A stretch of DNA of 64,000 bases from Paenibacillus albidus (GTDB lineage Bacteria > Bacillota > Bacilli > Paenibacillales > Paenibacillaceae): NCBI RefSeq assembly GCF_014644435.1, contig NZ_BMKR01000011.1:1-64000 (forward strand). The letters are read 5' to 3'. This document shows, in pieces, positions 41,055 through 48,009 of the stretch. Positions within the stretch are counted from its first letter, which is position 1. The number at the start of each line of letters is the position of its first letter. Under the pieces are notes generated by a model. That model was not told the origin of the DNA. It ran no database searches and was given only the letters and a program-made list of their open reading frames with translations. A program made the translations under genes and the position numbers.

Positions 41055-43043
41055 TCAAATCGCCTCCTGTATGGCTGCCGTCTCAACACGTAGCCGTTTG
41101 TCTGCTTCACTTACCACCAGCCGGATCACTTGTGCGTCAGTATCAATCAACTTGGTTACCGCCTCGGCATTGTCCACAAAGATTGGGGCCGAGAATCCGT
41201 AATGCTCGCCAAGCGTGTTAATGATGTCCAAGCCAACATTGATCCGTGCGGCGTTGTTCAAGCCGCCATCATACGGAACTCCCTTGTACAGCGTGTCGCA
41301 AACCTCTTTCAGCCCACCGTTGATCTGTTCTTCAAACAACCGAAAACGCGCCAAGCGGAACTTGCTGTTAATCTTGGCATCTAGCATCGAAACCTTCGTC
41401 TTTGTGAACTCTTCCATCAGGAACAATTCATGCTGCAGGCGTTCATACTCAGCAGCCCGGGCCTGTTCCTGGCCTTCCAACTCCGCCACCCGGGCCTCAG
41501 CCTTGCGGATACCGTCAAACTTGGCGCGGTCTTGCTCCATCTCTGCAACCTCATCCCGCAGCCGGCGGATCTCAACTCGAACTGTTCCTGCCGCTGAATC
41601 TGCGGAATTGCGCAGCTGTTCGATCTGCTGTTGTATGTCCGTAGTCTCTGCTTGCTTGGCTGCATATTCAGGGTCAGCAGCAGGGTCTTTGACGCCTGCG
41701 CGAAGATCTGTCAGCTCAGCATCCGCAGTAGTGACTTCCGTCTCCAGAATGCTCAGTGCATCCTTCAAGCTGGTGATTTCACCCTGTAGCCGGGAGATTT
41801 CATCCTCGAATTTCTGAGCTTCAGCGACAGCTGCCTTACCAGAAGCGTTGATCCGCTCCTTACGCTCGGCCAGTTTGCGGTTAAAATCAGCCTCGGCTTT
41901 ATCATGCGTAGCTTGGACTTGTTCCTCCGGCAAAGACTGTCCGCAAACTGGACAATTAGCATCATGACCTTCAAGATGTTCGAAGGTGAGATTCTTCAGA
42001 GCAGAAAACTCTTTCCGCAGCTCGTCTGCATCCCGTCTCCGCGACTCAGCCATTCGCTCATTTTGTACAATGCGCTGTTGCTTGTCCTCAATTGTCCGGC
42101 GATACTTGTCAACCTGAACATGCATCCGACTGACTTCGTCACGTTTGATTGCCACCTGACCCAACACAGCAGATTGAAGCTTGTTTTTAATGTCCAGCAG
42201 CTCACTTTCAATCTCGCGGAGCCGTTTTTCCTTGACTGCTATCTCACCACCGGACAGGATGCGGGACAATTCAGCTTCTCGCGCCTCTATCCGGCTGTGA
42301 AGAGTGCCGATGTCCTCTTTCAACGATTCCTCGTCCAGTTCGGCTACATCTGGCATCTGCCGCTGAACCTCACTGATCCGGACGGGAAGCTCTTTAATTT
42401 CCTTATTGATCATGGCACAGCGGGCGACAACGACCTTTTTATGAGCATCCAATTCCCGACCACTCAAGATTGCCGGCAGAAGCTCCAGCTTCTTGTTACC
42501 GTAGATGACTTCTTCATCTGACAGGTCTCCGCATACCTCCAGCAGTGTCTTGCGACGCTCCTCTTTCTTCAATTGCTCATTGAAGTAGGATGGACTGGTC
42601 AACAGCTTGAACAAATCCTCTTTAATGATGGAATCGACCTCGGCCTGGTACTCCCGCATGCTCAGCGGAACGCCGTCCACATAATAAGTAGTGCTGTGGC
42701 CCTCGAAGCTCTCCACCGGCGCACCGCGCTTCTTCGTCCACTTCTCGGCATAAACCCGGCGGAACGTCCGGCGGCGGCTGTCAATCAAGAAGACTCCCTC
42801 CACTTCGTGCTCCAGCTTATGCTGCAGCACCTTGCCGATCGTATCCAGCCCTTTGATCTCAAAATCCGTCTTGTTCTGGCTATCCTTACCGAACAGCAGC
42901 CACACAAAACCGTCAAAGATCGTCGTCTTACCGGTGGCATTGTCGCCAAAAACATCCGCGTCCCCGCCGTTAGTGGCGAGGACAAGTTCTTTAATACCTT
43001 TAAAATTACGGAGCGTCAGGCGCTCCAGAATGATACTCTTCAA
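41055..43043 (-). CDS. Rad50/SbcC-like AAA ATPase
   Basis: A 662-residue SMC-type ATPase with TTG start whose TTGA overlaps the upstream stop. N-terminal Walker A VFGDNATGKT (31-40), long coiled coils on both sides of a zinc-hook CPVC (364-367), and C-terminal region NAARINVGLDIINTLGEHYGFSAPIFVDNAEAV with Walker B. It is the ATPase half of a Mre11-Rad50-like pair; no SbcD-type nuclease gene is nearby. The MBL-fold protein three genes on is a possible partner. Confidence 0.9.
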   Translation of the reverse strand: MKSIILERLTLRNFKGIKELVLATNGGDADVFGDNATGKTTIFDGFVWLLFGKDSQNKTDFEIKGLDTIGKVLQHKLEHEVEGVFLIDSRRRTFRRVYAEKWTKKRGAPVESFEGHSTTYYVDGVPLSMREYQAEVDSIIKEDLFKLLTSPSYFNEQLKKEERRKTLLEVCGDLSDEEVIYGNKKLELLPAILSGRELDAHKKVVVARCAMINKEIKELPVRISEVQRQMPDVAELDEESLKEDIGTLHSRIEAREAELSRILSGGEIAVKEKRLREIESELLDIKNKLQSAVLGQVAIKRDEVSRMHVQVDKYRRTIEDKQQRIVQNERMAESRRRDADELRKEFSALKNLTFEHLEGHDANCPVCGQSLPEEQVQATHDKAEADFNRKLAERKERINASGKAAVAEAQKFEDEISRLQGEITSLKDALSILETEVTTADAELTDLRAGVKDPAADPEYAAKQAETTDIQQQIEQLRNSADSAAGTVRVEIRRLRDEVAEMEQDRAKFDGIRKAEARVAELEGQEQARAAEYERLQHELFLMEEFTKTKVSMLDAKINSKFRLARFRLFEEQINGGLKEVCDTLYKGVPYDGGLNNAARINVGLDIINTLGEHYGFSAPIFVDNAEAVTKLIDTDAQVIRLVVSEADKRLRVETAAIQEAI

Positions 43044-43270
43044 GCGATTTCCTCCTTAGCTACCGGTGCCACCGGCTGCGGGTATTTGATGCTTTCCAGA
43101 TAAGAGCGGATAGCATATTCCACTTCTGCAAGCTGATCAGGATCGGCATGCAGTTGGAATGTTCCGGATTGTTGTCGGATAGTAAGCACCGACGGAGAGT
43201 AATTAGTAGGAGGTTTAATTCCAACCTCGATGCGCTGACCACTGATGTCTGCAGAAAAGGCAGTTGACAT
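43040..43270 (-). CDS. Small hypothetical protein
   Basis: ATG at 43270 (MSTAFSADISGQRIEVGIKP) with GAGGG upstream. A 76-residue protein, beta then helix (DQLAEVEYAIRSYLESIKYPQ), ending KEEIA. It overlaps the Rad50-like gene by 4 bases. Unknown. Confidence 0.6.
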   Translation of the reverse strand: MSTAFSADISGQRIEVGIKPPTNYSPSVLTIRQQSGTFQLHADPDQLAEVEYAIRSYLESIKYPQPVAPVAKEEIA

Positions 43271-43367
43271 TCCAAGCACTCCCTCTTGTTTAGTGCGCCC
43301 CCACCTGTTAAAATGGGGGCAAGTAAAATTTGATTGTCAAAGATCACTGGTAGCCCGTTCCCGCGGG

Positions 43368-43604
43368 CTATTCTTCGTTGTCGTCTACCGCGATCTGTTT
43401 GTAATCCACGATCACCGGGGCGTTCTCGACACTTGCGATCAGGTCACCATTTTCGTCTTCAACATGGAACTCAGAATGGACGTGATCCTCGTAATTGGCG
43501 CCTACCTGCCGAATTTCAATAACTTCACAGCCATCGTGTTCTGTACCGACTTCAAAAACTCTTGTCGGATTACTGACCACTGTTAACCTCTGAATGATTT
43601 GCAT
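43368..43604 (-). CDS. Small acidic hypothetical protein
   Basis: A 78-residue acidic protein (MQIIQRLTVVSNPTRVFEVG ... AVDDNEE) with GGAAGGAGG upstream. Beta-rich. It lies immediately downstream of the tRNA-like RNA; its RBS begins ten bases after that RNA's last paired base. Confidence 0.6.
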   Translation of the reverse strand: MQIIQRLTVVSNPTRVFEVGTEHDGCEVIEIRQVGANYEDHVHSEFHVEDENGDLIASVENAPVIVDYKQIAVDDNEE

Positions 43605-43629
43605 AAGTTGCCTCCTTCCTCTGTAGAAT

Positions 43630-43921
43630 CAAGGTAGGCCGGGACTTGAACCCGGCATCGGTTTGCATCTTGGTTTATAGTCGCCATGTTTCGGACGAGC
43701 TTCACCGGAAAGCTGATTGGGCATTTTTCTGCACGATCGTGCCGTACAAACTCCTATAAGCGCCGGAGACTTTCACTCCTATTTCGCTTCGCAGGTTAAG
43801 GCGCTGCATACTCGTTCTGCCACCACCTTGGATGCGTCAGCCGCATCTCCCAACACCAAACCGGAGGAAGGTTACTTCTAAGGTTCGATGCTGGGAGACA
43901 GGGGCCGAAGCCCTTGCCTGT
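43630..43921 (-). ncRNA. Structured RNA with tRNA-like 3' domain (novel candidate)
   Basis: The 318-base gap between two early genes reads on the - strand as a compact RNA. It contains a UUCG-capped GGGC/GCCC hairpin (about 43899-43921), a 16-pair hairpin (43882-43897 with 43847-43862; 13 Watson-Crick and 3 G-U pairs) and an ATGCG/CGCAT hairpin (43832-43846). The 3' part is tRNA-like: a closing stem CAAGGTGG/CTACCTTG (43823-43830, 43630-43637) and a perfect T-arm, GCCGGG-TTCAAGT-CCCGGC (43638-43656), abutting it. Inside lie GCA/TGC (D-like), GCGCC/GGCGC (anticodon-stem-like) and a large variable domain closed by TTATAG/CTATAA. No CCA is encoded. Confidence 0.7.
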
Positions 43922-43922
43922 T

Positions 43923-44198
43923 TCAAATTCCTTCCTTATTTCCTCTTATTTTTTGGCAATGTTTTAAAAACGTCAGTCTGATATCAAGCGGTAGCGTATC
44001 AATAATTCCAGAAAACAGTTCATACTGAGCAAATGAAAAATCAAGTTTCTTTGTTGCTTGCATTAACTCTATAGGTACTGGAATTTCTATCATCTGCACT
44101 TTTTTTAAAGTCTCAGTTGCCGACAGGTACTCCTTTTCAATCTGGACAAATCGCTCAGCGAGGGCTTCACCGAATTCCCGGATCTCTTCAGCTGTCAA
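43923..44198 (-). CDS. Hypothetical early protein
   Basis: A 91-residue protein with TTG start (AAGGGGGGAG upstream; TTGA overlap with the preceding stop). Mainly helical (EEIREFGEALAERFVQIEKEYL, LPLDIRLTFLKHCQKIRG). Unknown function. It ends right at the 5' edge of the structured RNA. Confidence 0.6.
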   Translation of the reverse strand: MTAEEIREFGEALAERFVQIEKEYLSATETLKKVQMIEIPVPIELMQATKKLDFSFAQYELFSGIIDTLPLDIRLTFLKHCQKIRGNKEGI

Positions 44199-44467
44199 GC
44201 TGCTCCCCCCTTGCGTTTTTCACTATTCGGGTTTAAAATGAACACCAAGAGATTCTCTAACCGAGATTTCAAACCACGTGACTGCCCTGACCGGCGGTCA
44301 TTTTTCATTTCAGCTTCCGCTATCCGAATCATGTTGTTCAGGTACCCTTCTGCAAAATCCTGTTCTCCCGGCAGCATAGCTTCGGGGTTCTGGAGAATCA
44401 CCTGAAGATTATGCCGTGCAGCCTCACCAACCCGCCGTGCTTCTGCGACCAATTCACTTCTTTCCAT
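44195..44467 (-). CDS. Hypothetical early protein
   Basis: A 90-residue helical protein (MERSELVAEARRVGEAARHN ... EKRKGGAA). The stop overlaps the next TTG start. Unknown. Confidence 0.6.
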   Translation of the reverse strand: MERSELVAEARRVGEAARHNLQVILQNPEAMLPGEQDFAEGYLNNMIRIAEAEMKNDRRSGQSRGLKSRLENLLVFILNPNSEKRKGGAA

Positions 44468-44476
44468 TCCGTTCCC

Positions 44477-44992
44477 TCATTTCATATATTTTTTTGCTTT
44501 TAATTCGGCTCGGTGTTCTTTCCAAGTACCGAGCCAACTAAAGGAATATTCTTTACATAAGACAGCAGCCAAGTGATTCAGGGCCGTGATTGCTTCGACA
44601 GTTTCCATCAGCAATCGTTTGATTTGATGCCGTTCTGCTTCATTGATTTGCTCATTAGTCTTACTGATTGGAACTTGTCCAGAAGCAACCAGCACCTCCT
44701 TCATTTCCTCCACCGTCTTAAAAAGGACGCTGGCCCTATGAAGATCGACATTATCCAGCCAGGGAGCAAATGCACCACCTGTTACATCTGCAGCAGCAGC
44801 GAGGAAAAGCTGGCCATCATCGTAATGCTCAATTGTTGACCTCATCACTGGCTTGGAAGCCTTACGGCTCCCTTTAACGATCTTGCCTATCTGTGAGCCG
44901 TCCACATGGGCAGCTCGTCCTACTTTTGCCAAAGTGTCACCTTTACGCTGCATAACATCCTTCAGCGCTCCAGGAAAATGTCCAATTGCCAA
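44477..44992 (-). CDS. XRE-family HTH protein
   Basis: TTG at 44992 chosen because GAGGTGG lies 6 bases before it (a TTG at 45016 has no RBS). The 171-residue product has an N-terminal XRE fold: LKDVMQRKGDTLAKVGRAAHVDGSQIGKIVKGSRKASKPVM, then a helical region with FAPWLDNVDLHRASVLFKTVEEMKE. Proteins of this form are common early regulators in Firmicute phages. Second gene after the Cro-like gene, so probably part of the early switch. Confidence 0.7.
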   Translation of the reverse strand: MAIGHFPGALKDVMQRKGDTLAKVGRAAHVDGSQIGKIVKGSRKASKPVMRSTIEHYDDGQLFLAAAADVTGGAFAPWLDNVDLHRASVLFKTVEEMKEVLVASGQVPISKTNEQINEAERHQIKRLLMETVEAITALNHLAAVLCKEYSFSWLGTWKEHRAELKAKKYMK

Positions 44993-45120
44993 TCTGATTC
45001 CACCTCTTTTGTCCAATTTAGTGGGATGCTATCGGACAGAGGCCTGATGTATGATGTTGTTAAGCAATTCCCCTACCGATTCCCCACCCGCCGGCGCCGG
45101 TACAGCTCGGCGGGTTTCTT

Positions 45121-45444
45121 CTATCCAGTTGCATGTTTGCGCCTAGCTTTGAAACCTTCACCAGTGTTCTCTTCAACCCAATCGGTATGTTTCTCAATCC
45201 AGCGGAGCAGTAAGCCTGTTGGAATGCGGGGATTCCCAAACTCACGATTCACCGGAAAATCAGGGCGCTTCATCAATTCAGTGAACTTGGGAGGACTGAT
45301 ATCCAGAAGCTCCATGAATTGTGCTCTATTCAGTACTAGCGGTAAAGAAATTGGAACTTGAACGGCATAAGCTTCAATTGCTCGGGAAACAACTTTATCG
45401 AGCAGGTGTTCAAGATCGTCACTATCCATTACGACTACAGACAC
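45121..45444 (-). CDS. DNA-binding protein, excisionase/MerR-type HTH-like
   Basis: A 107-residue protein with GTG start directly after the Cro-like stop and AAAGGAGGT inside the end of that gene. NRAQFMELLDISPPKFTELMKRPDFPVNREFGNPRIPTGLLLRWIEKH is the form of a HTH_17/excisionase domain. It could be the excisionase or an early regulator. Confidence 0.65.
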   Translation of the reverse strand: MSVVVMDSDDLEHLLDKVVSRAIEAYAVQVPISLPLVLNRAQFMELLDISPPKFTELMKRPDFPVNREFGNPRIPTGLLLRWIEKHTDWVEENTGEGFKARRKHATG

Positions 45445-45696
45445 TTAGATTACCTCCTTTTTTTGATTTATAATTACCGTATTGGTAACTCCATCTTCAA
45501 AAAAAAGTTCCTCTATTGAAACATTAAAAATCATAGCTACTTTTGCAAGTGTTTCAGCTGGGAACTTCCCTCGACCAACCTCCAAGTAATAATAACCATT
45601 TGCACTCTCATAGCCCAATAACAGTGCCATCTCTTCTAAAGATAATCTTGAATTCTTGCGTAAACCCTTCATCTTATCTAAATCAACTTTTTTCAT
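45445..45696 (-). CDS. Cro-like XRE repressor
   Basis: An 83-residue protein, mostly a single XRE HTH domain (KGLRKNSRLSLEEMALLLGYESANGYYYLEVGRGKFPAETLAKVAMIFNVSIEELFF). First gene of the leftward early operon, divergent from the lysogeny repressor. RBS GGAGGTG. Expressed from the perfect promoter at 45738-45766, whose spacer is an operator. An operator copy also lies inside its 3' end (45474-45488). Confidence 0.8.
   Translation of the reverse strand: MKKVDLDKMKGLRKNSRLSLEEMALLLGYESANGYYYLEVGRGKFPAETLAKVAMIFNVSIEELFFEDGVTNTVIINQKKEVI
45474..45488. promoter_or_regulatory. Intragenic operator copy TTACCGTATTGGTAA
   Basis: Matches the operator consensus TTACC(N5)GGTAA of the immunity region exactly, but lies within the 3' end of the Cro-like gene, about 230 bases from the main array. 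A distant operator of this sort could support looping by the repressor. Confidence 0.65.
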
Positions 45697-45711
45697 TTCA
45701 CCACCTCCAAG

Positions 45712-45814
45712 TTACCGATTAGGTAATTCATGATTTGATTATAAAATACCATTTCGGTAATGTCAACGATATTATTACCATTATGGCAACTTTGTTTATT
45801 TACCAATATGGTAA
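45712..45814. promoter_or_regulatory. Operator array of the lysogeny switch
   Basis: Four 15-base dyads of the form TTACC(N5)GGTAA: 45712-45726, 45746-45760 (first base A), 45775-45789 (GGCAA end) and 45800-45814. Together with the copy at 45474 there are five. They lie between the divergent Cro-like and CI-like genes, so both XRE proteins presumably bind here. Confidence 0.85.
45738..45766 (-). promoter_or_regulatory. Leftward early promoter with operator in its spacer
   Basis: TTGACA (45761-45766 on the - strand), exactly 17 bases, then TATAAT (45738-45743): a perfect sigma-A consensus. The spacer contains 14 of the 15 bases of operator 2. A bound repressor would directly exclude polymerase. 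Confidence 0.85.
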
Positions 45815-45823
45815 TGATAAAAT
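45795..45823 (+). promoter_or_regulatory. Weak rightward promoter of the repressor
   Basis: TTTATT (45795-45800), a 17-base spacer and TAAAAT (45818-45823). Operator 4 lies in the spacer, mirroring the leftward promoter, so the repressor may limit its own synthesis. Confidence 0.5.
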
Positions 45824-45863
45824 AGCATTATTATTTATCCTTATTTTTTAGAAAGGAGTTTCT

Positions 45864-46220
45864 ATGCTTACTCTTGGTGGAAGAATTAAAAACCTCAGAG
45901 AAAAGAAGGACATCAAACAAAAAGACCTGGCAAAGCTTTGCGGACTCACTATCGTTCAGTTGTCACGATATGAAACGAATGATAGGAAACCAGATCCTGA
46001 AGCATTAAAAAACATTGCTGATGCTCTTGATACATCTGGAGACTATCTTCTTGGGAGAACCAACGATCCGTCACCTGTTCGCAAAGAAACTAACATGTCT
46101 TTTTATGGGGGGCCAGGTAATTACACTCCAGATGAAATTGAAGAGATGGAAGCTGCTCTACTTAGGTATAGAAGAACAAAAGAAAAAGTAAGGGAAGAGA
46201 TTGAAGGAAAAAAAGAATAA
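45864..46220 (+). CDS. CI/ImmR-like lysogeny repressor
   Basis: A 118-residue repressor with an N-terminal XRE domain (GGRIKNLREKKDIKQKDLAKLCGLTIVQLSRYETNDRKPDPEALKNIADAL, residues 5-55) and a short C-terminal oligomerisation helix (PDEIEEMEAALLRYRRTKEKV). There is no peptidase S24 domain, so RecA-stimulated self-cleavage is not possible. The ImmA-type protease two genes on probably removes it, as in ICEBs1 and phi105. RBS AAGGAG. Confidence 0.85.
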   Translation: MLTLGGRIKNLREKKDIKQKDLAKLCGLTIVQLSRYETNDRKPDPEALKNIADALDTSGDYLLGRTNDPSPVRKETNMSFYGGPGNYTPDEIEEMEAALLRYRRTKEKVREEIEGKKE

Positions 46221-46249
46221 GCAAATCCCCCAGCCGATGGGGAACGATT

Positions 46250-46987
46250 ATGGAGTATTTAATAATGGGTTATGCGTTTCTATCAGTAGGTATTATGGGC
46301 TTTCTATATGCATTCATTATGGGAATGCTTCTACTGCGAAAAAAGAGCACCGATAGTAAAAAGAAATTTTTCCTTGCATTTTTATTCCTTGCAATATTTT
46401 TGATTGGTGCATATGAGATCGGTTCATCTGAGCATGGTGAAAAAATGGAAGATACACAGGAACATGTAGTTACAAATGAAGTAAACTCAAATCAAACAGT
46501 TAGTACATCTGATGAAACAATACAAGAACAACTGGATAGTTCCATCGGTGTTTCTGTTGAACAATTTGTAAAAACATTTAATGAAAAGGCACCAATGATG
46601 CAAACACAGCTAAGAATAACTCATTTGGATACCAATGAAGGGCCTGGCAGTGATTCCTTTCAGTACTATTTTACAGATACCCTCATTCTCACAGGAACAA
46701 TAAACAAAAATACAGGGGAATTAAGAGAGGTAGGCATTATAGGAGGAAATGATGGGACGACAGAAACAGCAGAAGACATACTTGCAGCTGCTTCTTTGTT
46801 AATTACTTCAACACAAACAAATGCTTCTGTTGAATTTGGCGATGACGTTATCGGAAAATTAGGTTTTTACGACAAAGGTGTAGATTTATCGAAAATTGAT
46901 AATTCAACAGTTTTAAATGGGATTAAATATTACGTTTTGGCATTACCTTCGATTGGATTATCATTTGGTGCTCGATCCGCAAAATAA
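46250..46987 (+). CDS. Membrane-anchored protein in the lysogeny operon
   Basis: A 245-residue protein with two N-terminal membrane segments (about 5-28 and 40-56) and a soluble domain rich in threonine, serine and acidic residues (about 75-245; QTQLRITHLDTNEGPGSDSFQYYFTDTLIL). It is transcribed with the repressor and so expressed in the lysogen; superinfection exclusion is a reasonable guess. No family recognised. Confidence 0.65.
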   Translation: MEYLIMGYAFLSVGIMGFLYAFIMGMLLLRKKSTDSKKKFFLAFLFLAIFLIGAYEIGSSEHGEKMEDTQEHVVTNEVNSNQTVSTSDETIQEQLDSSIGVSVEQFVKTFNEKAPMMQTQLRITHLDTNEGPGSDSFQYYFTDTLILTGTINKNTGELREVGIIGGNDGTTETAEDILAAASLLITSTQTNASVEFGDDVIGKLGFYDKGVDLSKIDNSTVLNGIKYYVLALPSIGLSFGARSAK

Positions 46988-47010
46988 TAGAATATTTCCA
47001 TTAATCTTAC

Positions 47011-47032
47011 AAGCCAGAAATGGCTTTTCTTT
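47011..47032 (+). terminator. Weak terminator after the membrane protein
   Basis: AAGCCA/TGGCTT stem with a four-base loop followed by TTCTTTT on the + strand. Confidence 0.5.
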
Positions 47033-47076
47033 TAACACGAAAATAGAACATACGTACGTAAAATGGAGGTAATCAC

Positions 47077-47862
47077 ATGAACTTTTCCAACTATTTCAAA
47101 ACTCCTCTGGAACAATGGATTGAGGAACAATACCAGTCAAATGATATACATACACCTATCGATCTCGATATAGATAAGATCGCGATGATCTTCGGAGTAG
47201 ATATAATTTATTACGACAACAGCCCATTCAGCGAGAATGAAGACAAGGTCATTTTTATCGATCGTCGCGACGACTACATAGAGCAGCGAAGAATCTTTTT
47301 CCACGAGCTTTGTCATGTCATCCGTCACTCCGGCGATCAGCGGTGGATGCCTGAGCTGTTCCGCGAAGCACAGGAGAATGATGCGAACCGATTCGCACTA
47401 TATGCAATGATCCCGTTCTTTATGTTTGAACAGAAACAGCTACCAGTGAACAGAAGGGAAGTGTTAAGCTTCCTAGCCAGTGAGTTCCAGACCTTTACGG
47501 ATTTTGCTGAGATTCGCCTAAAACAAATTGAAGATAGGATAACTGATTCAGAATTAAGATCAACCTTTACATATGCAAGCATGGCTCCAAAAAATGATGA
47601 AGCAACGATTAACGAATCCGCCGCTTCAGGCCTCGACTACCTTCAGCAGCCCCGGATTCATTCTTTATACGGTATGGATGACTTCTCCCGCCCACATGCC
47701 TTAGTAATTGAGCAACGCCAGGGATTTAATTGGGACGAGCCATTGCTCCTTAATGTGGATCGAAACTATAAGGTTCATAATTCGTCCTTCTATCGCTCCA
47801 GACATGATGCTACTGTACTGCCTGGAGATCTTTCCATCCCTCCAGATCAAAGAGGTATGTGA
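47077..47862 (+). CDS. ImmA/IrrE-type metallopeptidase
   Basis: A 261-residue protein with zinc motif HELCH (76-80) followed by IRHSGDQRWMPELFREAQENDANRFALYAMIP, the second helix of the ImmA/IrrE fold. It is predicted to cleave the XRE repressor upon DNA damage and so start induction, as ImmA does for ImmR. RBS GGAGG. Own promoter likely, since a weak terminator precedes it. Confidence 0.85.
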   Translation: MNFSNYFKTPLEQWIEEQYQSNDIHTPIDLDIDKIAMIFGVDIIYYDNSPFSENEDKVIFIDRRDDYIEQRRIFFHELCHVIRHSGDQRWMPELFREAQENDANRFALYAMIPFFMFEQKQLPVNRREVLSFLASEFQTFTDFAEIRLKQIEDRITDSELRSTFTYASMAPKNDEATINESAASGLDYLQQPRIHSLYGMDDFSRPHALVIEQRQGFNWDEPLLLNVDRNYKVHNSSFYRSRHDATVLPGDLSIPPDQRGM

Positions 47863-47957
47863 CGATTAACTTGACCCGTGTTGCCTGGCGTCACGGTCAG
47901 GACGTGACGAGGCTGATTCTGCCTATGGAGGCGGTTGACGATGCCGTAAACTTTTAA
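47859..47957 (+). CDS. Tiny coupled ORF after ImmA
   Basis: A 32-residue ORF (VTINLTRVAWRHGQDVTRLI ...) whose GTG overlaps the ImmA stop (ATGTGA) and has AGAGGT close upstream. It contains an internal 7-base inverted repeat CGTCACG/CGTGACG. It could be a real peptide or only part of the ImmA-int leader. Confidence 0.3.
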   Translation: MTINLTRVAWRHGQDVTRLILPMEAVDDAVNF

Positions 47958-48009
47958 TCAAATATGACACAAAGTTACAATAAACACCTGTTATTAAGGA
48001 GGACTTATC

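Noticed and set aside
43630..43830. Ordinary tRNA or group I intron
   Set aside because: The T-arm is canonical, but the body is far too long for a tRNA, no clear anticodon loop or GG in the D-loop is present, and I could not recognise the conserved group I P/Q/R/S core.
45073..45117. CCCGCCG/CGGCGGG hairpin downstream of the 45121-45444 gene
   Set aside because: The T-rich side is on the + strand, where no gene precedes it, so I do not call a terminator for the leftward operon.
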